From positions 371,260 to 435,259 of the forward strand of contig NZ_BLAF01000004.1 in assembly GCF_009687885.1 (NCBI RefSeq): a DNA stretch of 64,000 bases, written 5' to 3'. The position numbers were made by a program, and so were the translations under genes. Within the stretch, counting starts at the first letter, position 1. Every line of letters begins with the position of its first letter. The DNA comes from Acrocarpospora pleiomorpha (GTDB lineage Bacteria; Actinomycetota; Actinomycetes; Streptosporangiales; Streptosporangiaceae). Shown here one piece after another: positions 8,805 through 17,762 of this stretch. The notes under the pieces are model-generated. The model was given only the letters and a program-made list of their open reading frames with translations, ran no database searches and was not told where the DNA came from.

Positions 8805-9614
8805 TTACGCGCTGGCCGAGGTCAACCCTCGCAGGAGATCGGAGGCCTTTTCCGCGATCATCACAGCCGCCGCGTTGGTGTTGGTAGAGACGATCTCCGG
8901 CATGACGGAGGCGTCGGCCACCCTCAGGCCCGCAAGGCCCTGAACGCGAAGCTCCGGATCCACGACCGACAACGAATCGACTCCCATCCGGCACGAGCCG
9001 GCGGCGTGACCGTAAGACTGCACCGCATCCCGTACGAATGCGGCGATCCTCTCGTCGTCGGCGCCCACGAGCGGATGCCTGCCACCCCGCCATTCGTCGA
9101 ATGCCGTTGTCTCGCTGATCTCGAGCGCGTGACGTACGCCCGAGACAAGGGCACGCAGATCGTGACCCTCATGGAGGTAGCGGAAGTCGATCAGCGGCGG
9201 GACTTTCGGGTCTGGGCTCGCGAGGGTCAGGGACCCCCTGCTCGCCGGGCGCATGTGCCCGACACCGAAGGTGTAGCCGTGCTCCGGGGCCGCCTGCCAC
9301 GGGTTGGTGAAGGGCACATGGATGAACACGATCTGCAGGTCGGCCGACGCGCGTCCCGGCTCGCTGTCAAGCAGCAGGGTCGCCTCCCCGAGGTTGCCGG
9401 ACGGCGGGGGCAGCGGTCCGCGCGCCGCCGCCACCGCGCGATCGACGTCCGCCGCGTCACCGGCCGGCACCTCGACGATCACCCGCCCGTCGGCCGGGCC
9501 GTACACCGGGAATGTCTTGCCGCTGAGCGCGCCGACCCATTCGCCGCCGATGAGCATCCTCCGCGCCAGCTCGATGTCGTCGTGAACGGTGGGGGCGAAC
9601 TGCCCGTCGGTCAT
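8805..9614 (-). pseudogene. Aldehyde dehydrogenase N-terminus fused to GMC oxidoreductase C-terminus
   Basis: One open frame of 269 codons joins two unrelated enzymes. Residues about 20-65 ([16 protein letters not shown] ... VDRAVAAAR) are the start of an aldehyde dehydrogenase. From about residue 66 ([18 protein letters not shown]) to the end it is the C-terminal part of a GMC flavin oxidoreductase, including [12 protein letters not shown] with the active-site His and [18 protein letters not shown] with the Asn. The FAD-binding GMC half and all of the aldehyde dehydrogenase catalytic part are absent. It is the last gene of the minus-strand operon, 46 bases after a complete aldehyde dehydrogenase. 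Most likely the scar of an in-frame deletion; activity is improbable. Confidence 0.8.
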
Positions 9615-9660
9615 GTCTGTGCCTTCCTCATGGAGCCCCGGATGGGGGGGAACCGCGGGC

Positions 9661-11091
9661 CTATCGGCCCGTCAGGCGCATGCTGATGCTCTTGATGTGG
9701 GAGTAGTGGTTGAGGGCTTCGATGCCCTTCTCACGCCCGTAGCCGCTGTGCTTGTGGCCGCCGAAAGGCATCTGCACCGACTGCGTCGACCACGAGTTGA
9801 TGTACACCTGTCCGGCTTCGATCGACTCCGCCACCCGGATGGCCCGGGACATATCCGAGGTGAACACGCCGCCCACGAGACCGAAGTCCGAGTCGTTGGC
9901 CAGGGCCACCGCCTCGTCCTCCGTCTCGAACGGGATGATGACGACGACCGGGCCGAAGATCTCCTCGCGGGCGATGCGCATGTCGTTGGTCACGCCGGAG
10001 TAGACGGTGGGCTCGACGTAGAACCCTGCGGCGAGCTCGGAGTCGAGGGGCACCCCGCCGCCGACCTCCGCGGTGGCGCCCTCCTCGGCCGCGATCCGGA
10101 AGTACCTCCGCACGGTCTCCCACTGTCCGCGGGTGATCATTGGGCCCACCTCGTGGCCCGGGCGCAGCTTCCTGGTGGCGGCCACCACGGCCGCGGTGAA
10201 CCGCTCCTGGATCTCGCGCTGGACCAGCAGGCGCGTGCCCGAGGAGCAGACTTGACCGGCGTTGGTGGTGAACGCCCGCACCGCCTCGGACGCGGCGAAC
10301 TCCAGGTCGGCGTCGGCGAAGACGATGTTCGCCGACTTGCCGCCGAGTTCCAGGGTCAGCGGCAGAATGCGATCGGCGGCGATCCGGCCGATCTCCTGCC
10401 CGACCGGCACAGAACCCGTGAACGCGACCTTGCGCACCAGCGGGTGCCGCACGATCGCGGTGCCCACCTCGCTGCCCTGGCCGAGCACCACGTTGAACGC
10501 TCCCGGCGGCAGCCCCTCTTCACTGCCGATCCGCGCCAGGGCGACGGTGGTGCGTGAGGTCGACTCCGCGGGTTTGGCCACGATGGTGTTGCCGGCGGCC
10601 AGCGCGGGCGCGCAGGCGCGGGCCGCCTGGTTGAGCGGCAGGTTCCAGGGCGTGATCACGCCCACCACGCCCAGCGGCTCCCGCAGCGTGTACACGTGCA
10701 GGTTCGGCTGGATGTCGAGGACCTCACCGACCGGCAGGTTGACCAGGGCAGCGTAGAACTCGAAATACTCGGCGGCTCCGCGGATCTCGGCCATCGACAG
10801 GGCGAGGGGCTTGCCGGTGTCGGCGCTCTCCATCGCGGCGAGTTCGTCGAGGTCGGCCAGCAGCCGGCGACTGATGGCCGCGAGAATGCGGCCGCGGTCG
10901 AGCGAACCCGTGTGCCGCCAGCCTTTGGCGGCACCGTGCGCGGCTCGTACGGCGAAGTCCACGTCGTCGGCGGTGCCCAGGCTCACCTCGGCTCCCGGGC
11001 CGCCGGTCGACGGGTTGGTGCCGGCCCGCGTGGTGCCGCCGGCGGACGGCACCGCCTTGCCGTCGATCCAGTGCAGCAGTGGTGCGCTCAT
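9661..11091 (-). CDS. Aldehyde dehydrogenase
   Basis: A 476-residue NAD(P)-dependent aldehyde dehydrogenase of normal family length. Motifs in order: [27 protein letters not shown] (cofactor), [11 protein letters not shown] (catalytic Glu) and [11 protein letters not shown] (nucleophilic Cys), then [10 protein letters not shown]. The ATG at 11091 overlaps the stop of the HIBADH-type gene (ATGA). It would oxidise an aldehyde to an acid late in the pathway encoded by this operon; substrate unknown. Confidence 0.92.
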   Translation of the reverse strand: MSAPLLHWIDGKAVPSAGGTTRAGTNPSTGGPGAEVSLGTADDVDFAVRAAHGAAKGWRHTGSLDRGRILAAISRRLLADLDELAAMESADTGKPLALSMAEIRGAAEYFEFYAALVNLPVGEVLDIQPNLHVYTLREPLGVVGVITPWNLPLNQAARACAPALAAGNTIVAKPAESTSRTTVALARIGSEEGLPPGAFNVVLGQGSEVGTAIVRHPLVRKVAFTGSVPVGQEIGRIAADRILPLTLELGGKSANIVFADADLEFAASEAVRAFTTNAGQVCSSGTRLLVQREIQERFTAAVVAATRKLRPGHEVGPMITRGQWETVRRYFRIAAEEGATAEVGGGVPLDSELAAGFYVEPTVYSGVTNDMRIAREEIFGPVVVIIPFETEDEAVALANDSDFGLVGGVFTSDMSRAIRVAESIEAGQVYINSWSTQSVQMPFGGHKHSGYGREKGIEALNHYSHIKSISMRLTGR

Positions 11092-11987
11092 CGTGTGGAC
11101 CCCGCCTCGGTCAGTAGCGTGTACATCTCGGTGTGGTCGGCCTGCGGTGGCGCGGTGCCCGCGATGCGCCGCCACTGGCGTGCCACCCCGTCGGCGATCT
11201 CGGCGGGTCGGCTCAGCGCCCGCGCCAGATCGACCGCGATGTCCACATCCTTGGACATCAGCCGCAGCGAGAAGCCGGAGTCGAAGCTGCCGTTCGTCAT
11301 GAACTGGGACACCTTGTTCTCGCTGGTGTTGCTTCGGCCCGACGAGCTGTTGAGCACGTGCGTCATCGTTTCCGGCGAGATGCCGAAGGACTCGCCCAGG
11401 GCCAGCGCCTCGACGGTGATCGAGATGGTGGCCGCCGAGACCAGGTTGTTCAGCGCCTTTGCCGCGTGGCCCGATCCGATGTCGCCGACAGGGACGATGG
11501 TGCGGGCCATGGCCCGCAGCAACGGGGTCGCCCGCGCCAATTCGTCCTGGGGCCCGCCGACGAGCGCGGAGAGCGTCCCCGCCTTGGCGCCCCGGACACC
11601 GCCGGACACCGGCGCGTCCAGCATGGAGAGCCCTCTGGCGTGCAGGCGTGCGGCGAGTGCTCGAGTACGCAGCGGTTCGGAGGAGCTCATGTCGATGACG
11701 AGACACCCGGGCGGAAGGGCGTCGGCCACCCCGTCTCCCTCGATGTCTCCCTCTAGCACTTCCTCCACGATCGCCGAGTTCGGCAGCATGAGGATCAGGG
11801 CTTGAACCCCCGCGAACGCCTCGGGCCCGGCCGCCGCCTCCGCCGCCGGGTGTCCGGCGACGAAGGCGTCCACCGCGCCGGATGCCGCGTCCATGACCGT
11901 CAGCCGGTAGCCGCCGTCAGCGAGGTGCGCCGCCATCGGCGCTCCCATGTTCCCGAGGCCGATGAAGCCAACGCGGTCAATGCTCAC
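11088..11987 (-). CDS. 3-hydroxyisobutyrate dehydrogenase-family (beta-hydroxyacid) dehydrogenase
   Basis: A 299-residue NAD(P)-dependent beta-hydroxyacid dehydrogenase. GFIGLGNMGAPMAAHL is the Rossmann fold motif; DAPVSGGVRGAKAGTL is the substrate loop and GSGHAAKALNNL carries the catalytic lysine. The start is a GTG overlapping the previous stop (GTGA). The family includes 3-hydroxyisobutyrate, tartronate semialdehyde and related reductases. In this operon it probably interconverts a hydroxy acid and a semialdehyde that the following aldehyde dehydrogenase uses. Confidence 0.9.
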   Translation of the reverse strand: MSIDRVGFIGLGNMGAPMAAHLADGGYRLTVMDAASGAVDAFVAGHPAAEAAAGPEAFAGVQALILMLPNSAIVEEVLEGDIEGDGVADALPPGCLVIDMSSSEPLRTRALAARLHARGLSMLDAPVSGGVRGAKAGTLSALVGGPQDELARATPLLRAMARTIVPVGDIGSGHAAKALNNLVSAATISITVEALALGESFGISPETMTHVLNSSSGRSNTSENKVSQFMTNGSFDSGFSLRLMSKDVDIAVDLARALSRPAEIADGVARQWRRIAGTAPPQADHTEMYTLLTEAGSTR

Positions 11988-12367
11988 CGCTCGGCGTCCA
12001 TCGCCTCGAAGACCTCCGCGGCCAGGCGGAAAGCCTCCAGCGCCGCCGGTCCGCCGCAGTAGAAGGCGCTCTGCATCAGCACCTCCTTGATCTTCTCGCG
12101 GGACACGCCGTTGTTGAGGGCGCCGCGGACGTGCGCCTTGAACTCGTGGGAGCGGTTGAGCGCGGTGATCATGGCCAGGTTGATGAGGCTGCGTTCCTGC
12201 CGGCTGAGTCCCGGCCGGTTCCACAGGTCGCCCCAGCAATACTGAGTGACGTATTCCTGGATGTCGCGGGTGAAGTCGGTCGCCGCCGCGAGGGAGGCGT
12301 CGACGTGGGCGTCGCCGAGCACCTGGCGTCGTACGGCGAGCCCGGCGTCGTAGAGGTCCTTGTTCAT
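11984..12367 (-). CDS. Carboxymuconolactone decarboxylase-family protein
   Basis: A 127-residue all-helical protein of the CMD/AhpD fold without the CxxC pair of peroxidase members. LINLAMITALNRSHEFKAHV and VSREKIKEVLMQSAFYCG match gamma-carboxymuconolactone decarboxylase (PcaC) subunits, which decarboxylate the lactone in protocatechuate breakdown. No other protocatechuate-branch gene is here, so the substrate may differ. It ends inside the start of the dehydrogenase gene. Confidence 0.8.
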   Translation of the reverse strand: MNKDLYDAGLAVRRQVLGDAHVDASLAAATDFTRDIQEYVTQYCWGDLWNRPGLSRQERSLINLAMITALNRSHEFKAHVRGALNNGVSREKIKEVLMQSAFYCGGPAALEAFRLAAEVFEAMDAER

Positions 12368-12394
12368 GCTGTGCTCCTGGTGGAGAGTTGGCGA

Positions 12395-13306
12395 TCAGAT
12401 TCGGGCGAAGTCGGCCCAGTCGCGGATGACGAAGGCGTCGGTACCGCTGTGATCCACCCGGCAGGCCGAGCCGCCGCCGAAGTGCCCGGGGAAGACGAGC
12501 AGGTCGCGGTCTGCCGCCTCGGCGAGCAGCCGGCGGCGTGTGGTTCGCGCCATGGCCGGGTCCTCGCAGAAGCAGCTGTTGACGTCGGGAGACATGATCT
12601 GCACCGGTGAGTGGAGAATGTCGCCCACGAAGAGCGCGCCCGCGCCTTTCGAGTCCAGCCGCAGGACGGCGGAGCCCGGCGTGTGGCCCGGAGCCTCCTG
12701 CAGGACGAGCTCCGAGTTGATGCGGTGCTCGCCGTTCCACAGGTCGATCAGTCCGGCCCGGCGCACCGGCAGGACGCTGTCCTCGAAGACGTTCTGGTTG
12801 CCGTCGCCGGGCGGCCGGGGCATGCGAACGGGATCCCAGTAGAGGAAATCCGGCTCAGGTACCAGGTACCGGGCGTTGGGGAACGAGGGCACCCAGTCGC
12901 GCCCTTCCAGCCGGGTGTTCCATCCGACGTGGTCGACGTGCAGATGCGTGTTGATCACGATGTCGACGTCCTCCGGCGTCACCCCGGCCGCGCGGAGATT
13001 CTCCAGGTACGCGGTGTCGTGATGCGCGTACACGGGCGCGTACGGACGTTCCTTGCCGTTGCCGGCACCGGTATCGACGAGGATCACCGTCCCCTGGCTG
13101 CGGATGAGCCAGGTGTGCAGCACCGAGCGCAGGGTGCCGCTGGTCGCGTCGTAGAAGTCGGGGTCGAGCCAGCTCGTGTTGCCGTCCCAGTAGCCGGGGT
13201 CGCTGTCGGGGAAGAGGAACGACGGCGTGGCCGGGTTCGGACCCGCGTACTCCTGTACGCGGGCTATCTCGACGTCGCCGAGGACGACGGACGGGCAAGT
13301 CACCAT
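12395..13306 (-). CDS. Metallo-beta-lactamase-fold hydrolase
   Basis: About 303 residues. The zinc site is complete: NTHLHVDHVGW, then EAPGHTPGS and VGDILHSP, with FPGHFGG near the end. TVILVDTGAGNGK is typical of the lactonase-like group. The ATG at 13306 overlaps the monooxygenase stop by seven bases; a GTG at 13303 is an alternative. Family members open lactones or hydrolyse thioesters. Placed directly after a flavin monooxygenase, hydrolysis of a ring-derived lactone is a reasonable guess only. Confidence 0.85.
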   Translation of the reverse strand: MVTCPSVVLGDVEIARVQEYAGPNPATPSFLFPDSDPGYWDGNTSWLDPDFYDATSGTLRSVLHTWLIRSQGTVILVDTGAGNGKERPYAPVYAHHDTAYLENLRAAGVTPEDVDIVINTHLHVDHVGWNTRLEGRDWVPSFPNARYLVPEPDFLYWDPVRMPRPPGDGNQNVFEDSVLPVRRAGLIDLWNGEHRINSELVLQEAPGHTPGSAVLRLDSKGAGALFVGDILHSPVQIMSPDVNSCFCEDPAMARTTRRRLLAEAADRDLLVFPGHFGGGSACRVDHSGTDAFVIRDWADFARI

Positions 13307-14460
13307 GACCGGTTCGCCTCGGGCACCGGGTAGAGCGCCGCCAGCTCCGGCGAGACGGCGGCCGAGACGAAGTTCGCCGTCTCCAACAGCTCCGGAGTGA
13401 AACCGTTCCCCCTGGCCAGCGTGCGAGTCTCGGCCATGTAGCCGCTGCGCGACTGCGCGCCGTCGGTCATCGGGCGTTCGCGCCGCTCCCACTCGGCGAG
13501 GGCCTGGCCGATGTCGTCGTACTGGTCGAGGGCGTGGGCCAGGTCGACGGCGTTGACGATGCCCACGCTGGCTCCCTGGCCCAGGGCGGGGCACATGGAG
13601 TGCGCCGAGTCGCCCACGAGCACCGCGCGCCCGGTCGACCACGGGGTGACCCGGGTGGTCTGGTAACTGTCGTGCCGCCCGCCCTCGGCCTTGCCGGCTA
13701 GCTCGACGATCGGCGCCAGCTGCGGAAAGCGCTCCGACCACGCCTCGACGTCGATCGGGATCCGCGAGGCGCGCTCGTTGCTCGTCTCCGCCATCATCCC
13801 GAGGTAGATCGTCTCCGGCCCGGTCGAGATGAACAGGATGCGCATCGCGTCCGGCCCCAGTGTCCAGAAGTCGACCACGCGGTCCCACTGCTCGCCGCGG
13901 AACTCCTCTGGGCGCGGTATCAGCACCCGGCACACGCCGTCGGAGTACTTCTTGCGCTCCTGAGCCAGGTCGCCGAGGGAGTTGCGGACCACCGACCCGG
14001 CGCCGTCGGCACCGATCACGAGATCCGCTTCCAGCCCGCCGCCGTCCTCCATGATCAGCACGCCGGCCGGGTCGGCGCCGACGGCCCGCGATCCGGTGAC
14101 GATTTCGACGCCCGCGGCCCGGGCGGCGTCGGCCAGCAGGGCGTGCAGCTTCGGCCGAGTGATCGCCCAGTACGGGTAGCCGAGCAGCTCGGCCGAGACC
14201 GAGACACCGTCCAGGTTCGTCTCGTAGTACTGCGGCCGCACGCCGTTGTCGCGGATGGCCTCGGCGACGCCGATGACCTCGAGGGCGAGCATCGCGTTGC
14301 GCCACAGCAGGATGCCGGCTCCGAAGTCGCGAACCTCGTCGTTCTGCTCGTGCAGGCGAACGCTCCAGCCTCGCCGCGCCAGCGCGATGCTCACGGTCAG
14401 GCCGGCGAAACCGGCCCCGGCGACCTCGGCGTGACGGGTCGGCTTCCGTGGTGTTGTCAT
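13300..14460 (-). CDS. FAD-dependent aromatic-ring monooxygenase
   Basis: A 386-residue group A flavoprotein hydroxylase. VAGAGFAGLTVSIALARRG is the dinucleotide motif, DLVIGADGAGSVVR is the DG motif, and VLVGDSAHSMCPALGQGAS is the GD motif that binds FAD ribityl. Relatives include salicylate and 6-hydroxynicotinate/3-hydroxybenzoate hydroxylases. The N-terminus has the unusual AEVAGAGFAG in place of the usual (I/V)-(I/V)-GAG. It likely hydroxylates the compound imported by the BMP-type transporter of the same operon. Confidence 0.87.
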   Translation of the reverse strand: MTTPRKPTRHAEVAGAGFAGLTVSIALARRGWSVRLHEQNDEVRDFGAGILLWRNAMLALEVIGVAEAIRDNGVRPQYYETNLDGVSVSAELLGYPYWAITRPKLHALLADAARAAGVEIVTGSRAVGADPAGVLIMEDGGGLEADLVIGADGAGSVVRNSLGDLAQERKKYSDGVCRVLIPRPEEFRGEQWDRVVDFWTLGPDAMRILFISTGPETIYLGMMAETSNERASRIPIDVEAWSERFPQLAPIVELAGKAEGGRHDSYQTTRVTPWSTGRAVLVGDSAHSMCPALGQGASVGIVNAVDLAHALDQYDDIGQALAEWERRERPMTDGAQSRSGYMAETRTLARGNGFTPELLETANFVSAAVSPELAALYPVPEANRSW

Positions 14461-14488
14461 GTCAGTGCCTCCCGGGGGCTGAGAATGT

Positions 14489-15016
14489 TCAGTCGACTGC
14501 GTCTGCCCAGACGGTCAGGCTGCCGCGAGCCAGAGTATGAAAGTGCAGGTTGAAGCCGAGCACGACAGGAGTCAGGTCGGCGTCGATGTCCAGCTGGGGT
14601 ACGTCGACCGCGTGGACGATGAAGACGTAGCGGTGACGGCCGGACCCGGGCGGCGGGTTGGGCCCAATGTACTGGCGCATTCGTAGATCGTTCGGAAGCG
14701 TCAGCGATCCGGCGGGCAGCGACCCGCCGAGGGCACCGGCGCCGGTCGGCAACGACGTCACCTCGGCGGGGATGTTGGCCACCGCCCAGTGCATGAAACC
14801 GACTCCGGTCGGTGCGTCAGGGTCGTAGCAGTTGACCGCGAAGCTCTTCGTCTCCACCGGGAACCCGCTCCAGGTCAGGTGGGGTGAGGTGTTGGCGCCG
14901 CCGATCTGCGGATCGCGGAAGATCAGCGGCATCTCCGCTCCGTGGCGAAGGTCGTCGCTGCGTACCTCGAGCGCCGGGGCGGGAGTGACTGAGGCGTAGG
15001 GGTCGTCGTTGATCAT
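14489..15016 (-). CDS. YbhB/YbcL-type PEBP-family protein
   Basis: A 175-residue phosphatidylethanolamine-binding-protein fold: NTSPHLTWSGFP near the start, CYDPDAPTGVGFMHWAVANI holds the anion-binding DPDAP and HW, and the C-terminus has HRYVFIVHAVDV. Bacterial members are soluble proteins of unclear function that often travel with catabolic genes. It starts in the stop of the bicupin gene (ATGA), so it is part of the operon. Confidence 0.85.
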   Translation of the reverse strand: MINDDPYASVTPAPALEVRSDDLRHGAEMPLIFRDPQIGGANTSPHLTWSGFPVETKSFAVNCYDPDAPTGVGFMHWAVANIPAEVTSLPTGAGALGGSLPAGSLTLPNDLRMRQYIGPNPPPGSGRHRYVFIVHAVDVPQLDIDADLTPVVLGFNLHFHTLARGSLTVWADAVD

Positions 15017-15759
15017 GCGGTGTCCTGTCGGGGTGTGCTGTGGACGTAAACCTTGCGAATGGTGCGGCGGATGTCCCAGGTGCCCGCCCAGCCGTGGGGA
15101 AGCGCGAGCGCACTGCCTGCGGTCAGCTCGTGCGACGTGCCGTCCTGGTCGGTGATCGTGGCCTCGCCTGAGATGATGTACATGAACGATCCGCGCTTGT
15201 CCTTGACCCGCGGATACACGCCGGGCTCGCACTCCCAGACGGCGCAGCAGCCGTCCGGTCCGTCGAAGACCACGGCCTCCTGCGCCGTGCGCGCGCCGGT
15301 GGTCACCGGCTCCATCGGCACCTCGTCCGGCAGCGGCCCGTCGAGCACCCGGGCGGCGGGCATGAACGCGGACGGGACGACGTTCTCCGGCAGCGGGGGA
15401 GCCGGGCTGGTGTGGAGATAGACCTTGCGGATCGTCTCCCGGATGTGCCAGGTGCCCACCCAGCCGAACGGCAGCACCAGCACGCTGCCCGCGGTCAGCT
15501 CGTGCGACGTGCCGTCCTGGTCGGTGATCGTGGCCTCGCCGGAGATGATGTACATGAACGATCCGCGCTTGTCCTTGACCCGGGGAAACACCCCCGCGTC
15601 GCAGGCCCAGACCGCGAAGAAGCCGTCGGCGCCGTCGAAAAGCGTCCTCTCGTACGCGAAGGGCACTCCGTCGATGATCGGCTCCATCGACACCTCTTCG
15701 GGAAGCGGTCCTGCCAGCACCTGCTCGGCATCGAGAAAGACGGACGGATTCACGGTCAT
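15013..15759 (-). CDS. Tandem-repeat bicupin (EutQ/DUF861-like)
   Basis: A 248-residue protein made of two nearly equal cupin repeats, residues about 10-120 and 130-242. Each repeat carries RVKDKRGSFMYIISGEATIT and an identical DQDGTSHELTAGS, then a W-x-GTW-I-R-x-TIRKVY ending. The matching DNA is almost identical over 90 bases (15121-15210 and 15493-15582, one difference). The domain is of the cupin_3 type, whose members act on small acids or have no known activity. Start and stop overlap the amidohydrolase and PEBP genes. Confidence 0.85.
   Translation of the reverse strand: MTVNPSVFLDAEQVLAGPLPEEVSMEPIIDGVPFAYERTLFDGADGFFAVWACDAGVFPRVKDKRGSFMYIISGEATITDQDGTSHELTAGSVLVLPFGWVGTWHIRETIRKVYLHTSPAPPLPENVVPSAFMPAARVLDGPLPDEVPMEPVTTGARTAQEAVVFDGPDGCCAVWECEPGVYPRVKDKRGSFMYIISGEATITDQDGTSHELTAGSALALPHGWAGTWDIRRTIRKVYVHSTPRQDTA
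15121..15210 (-). repeat. Direct repeat copy A inside bicupin gene
   Basis: This 90-base stretch recurs at 15493-15582 with a single T/G difference, while the flanking parts of the two cupin repeats have diverged to ordinary paralog levels. The pattern suggests recent gene conversion or strong constraint on this beta-strand block. Confidence 0.85.
15493..15582 (-). repeat. Direct repeat copy B inside bicupin gene
   Basis: Second copy of the 90-base near-identical block, encoding the same RVKDKRGSFMYIISGEATIT region in the N-terminal cupin repeat. Homologous pairing between the copies could delete 372 bases in frame and leave a single cupin. Confidence 0.85.
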
Positions 15760-16655
15760 GGTTGTGTTCCTCTGCGGACGGAAGGGACGAGCTCGGGTTC
15801 GGCGGGCTTGGGAATCCCGAGCAGTTCGAAGGAGGGGCGGTGCATGATCGCGTGCAGCTCCTCCTCGGTGATGGGCGTGTGGGCGATGTGCTGCATGCGA
15901 GCGACGATGCGCGTCAGCGCGGCGGCCGCGCTCTCGGCTGAGACCATCGGCGAGTCGCTGCCGAAGAGGACCTTCTTGAGCACGCCGTACTCCTTGGCCG
16001 CAGACAGCGCGGTGGCCAGGACCGTCGGCCGGGTCGCGATCGCGGAGGTGTCGGCGTACACATTGGGATTGCGCCGCATGACGATCGCCGTCTCGTGCAC
16101 CCACGGGTGACCCATGTGGGCGATGACCATGCGCAGCTCGGGGAACGCGATCGCGACGTCGTCCAGCAGCAACGGGTTGGCGTCGACGAGCCGGCCGGCG
16201 TTGGCGAAGATCGCCCCCTGGTGGATCATCACGGGCAGGCCGAGCCGCTCGGCGGCCGAGAAGACCCGCATCGTCAGCGGGTTCAGCGGCGAGGTGCCCT
16301 GATAGATCGGGCCGAGTTTGATGCCGCACAATCCCAGGTCGGCGTGGCACCGCTCGATCTCGTCCACCGCGTCGTGTCGCGTCGGGTCCACCGACATGAA
16401 TCCCACGGTCTGGCCGCCGACCTCGCGCACGAAAGCGGCCACGGCGTCGTTCGGAACCATGATTCCCGACGCCTGCGCCTGCAGGCCGAACACGATGGTC
16501 CGCTCGGCGGGGGCAACCTGCCGCCAGTACGACTCGACGGTCACACGGTCAATGGAGTCCGCGGCCAGGCGGGTGGAGACGCGACCGAGGCCGTCGGTCC
16601 ACGGTGATCGCTGATGGTCCGGGATCCAGAAGTGCGTGTGTACATCGGTGATCAT
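15756..16655 (-). CDS. Amidohydrolase-family metal-dependent hydrolase or decarboxylase
   Basis: A 299-residue amidohydrolase-2 (ACMSD/resorcylate decarboxylase-like) barrel. Metal ligands: MITDVHTHFW (HxH), VMIHQGAIF, IAHMGHPWVHE and LFGSDSPM (Asp). Members decarboxylate aromatic or ring-opened acids or hydrolyse lactones such as dicarboxylate lactones. It is the first enzyme gene after the transporter genes in the minus-strand operon, 5 bases beyond the last permease, which supports a shared substrate. Confidence 0.85.
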   Translation of the reverse strand: MITDVHTHFWIPDHQRSPWTDGLGRVSTRLAADSIDRVTVESYWRQVAPAERTIVFGLQAQASGIMVPNDAVAAFVREVGGQTVGFMSVDPTRHDAVDEIERCHADLGLCGIKLGPIYQGTSPLNPLTMRVFSAAERLGLPVMIHQGAIFANAGRLVDANPLLLDDVAIAFPELRMVIAHMGHPWVHETAIVMRRNPNVYADTSAIATRPTVLATALSAAKEYGVLKKVLFGSDSPMVSAESAAAALTRIVARMQHIAHTPITEEELHAIMHRPSFELLGIPKPAEPELVPSVRRGTQP

Positions 16656-16660
16656 GGCCG

Positions 16661-17761
16661 CTAGACCTCACTTCGCAGATATGGAACCGCCAGTGCCGTG
16701 GGGGCTCTGTGCCGCCGCTTCCCCTCGGTGCCGAGAGCGACCAGCGCCAGGAGGTAGGGCATCGCGAGCCACAGGGGCACCGGCAACGTGATGGACGGGG
16801 AAACGATGACGAGGGCGAGCAGGATGGCGACTGATGCGAGCCCCGCGACCTCGATGCCCGTGAGCCGCCCGGAGGCGAGACGCGCGGCGCCCGCGCCGCG
16901 CCGCATCCGGCCGAGCGCCATCCCGAGCACGACGAGGATCAGCACGGCCACCCACACCTCGCGGGGGATGACACCGATGGCCTGCAGCCTGAGCTGGGTG
17001 GCGTCGGCGACCGCGAAGATCGTCGCCGCGATCCCCAGCCCCGCCAGTCGCCAGCCGCCGAACAGCACCGCGGCGATGGCGAGGTAGCCCCGGCCGCCGG
17101 TCATGCCCTCGCGGAACACCCCGACGTCGCCGATGGACAGGTAGGCGCCGGCCGCCCCGGCGCAGAGGCCGGAGAAGAGCACGGCGGCCCATCGCATCCC
17201 GCGGACGCCGACCCCGGCCGCGTCGGCCGAAACCGGGCTTTCGCCCACCGCCTTGAGGTTGATGCCCCAGGTTGTACGGCCGAGAGCGAACGCAACCAGG
17301 ATGATCAGGATCGCGGTGGCATAGATGAACGCGTCCTGGTCGAACACGGCCGGGCCGATCACCGGGATGTCGCTCAACACGGGGATGGCGAGCCGGGGCA
17401 GCGGATCGAAGGTCCGCGCCGGAACGAGGAACCGTTCGTTGAGGAACGCGGTGAGGCCGTAGCCGAGCAGGGTCAGCGCGATGCCCGACACGATCTGGTC
17501 GACCTTCGCCTCGATCGAGAGCAGGGCCATGACGGCGGCGAACAGCAGGCCGGCGATCATGCCTCCGACGAACCCGAGGACGAGCGAACCGGTCTCCCAC
17601 ATCACGAGGTAACCCCCGAACGCGCCGGTCAGCATGACGCCTTCCAGCCCCACGTTCAGCACGCCGGCGCGTTCGGAGACGAGCTCCCCGGTGGCGGCGA
17701 GCAGGATCGGCGCGGCGATCGTGACCGCGGAGACGAGAAACGCGACATCGAAGATCCCCAT
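16661..17761 (-). CDS. BMP-type ABC permease 2 (NupQ/YufQ-like)
   Basis: A 366-residue inner-membrane permease with about eight to ten hydrophobic segments. ATGELVSERAGVLNVGLEGV at residues 25-44 is the signature of nucleoside/BMP-family permeases related to ribose RbsC. It starts one base after the other permease stops. Residues 290-350 are a short extra C-terminal hydrophobic region. Together with the partner it forms the channel fed by the BMP-family lipoprotein. Confidence 0.9.
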   Translation of the reverse strand: MGIFDVAFLVSAVTIAAPILLAATGELVSERAGVLNVGLEGVMLTGAFGGYLVMWETGSLVLGFVGGMIAGLLFAAVMALLSIEAKVDQIVSGIALTLLGYGLTAFLNERFLVPARTFDPLPRLAIPVLSDIPVIGPAVFDQDAFIYATAILIILVAFALGRTTWGINLKAVGESPVSADAAGVGVRGMRWAAVLFSGLCAGAAGAYLSIGDVGVFREGMTGGRGYLAIAAVLFGGWRLAGLGIAATIFAVADATQLRLQAIGVIPREVWVAVLILVVLGMALGRMRRGAGAARLASGRLTGIEVAGLASVAILLALVIVSPSITLPVPLWLAMPYLLALVALGTEGKRRHRAPTALAVPYLRSEV

Positions 17762-17762
17762 G

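Noticed and set aside
11092..11706. Upstream in-frame extension of the aldehyde dehydrogenase
   Set aside because: It overlaps the HIBADH-type gene in another frame; the overlap start ATGA at 11091 is far better.
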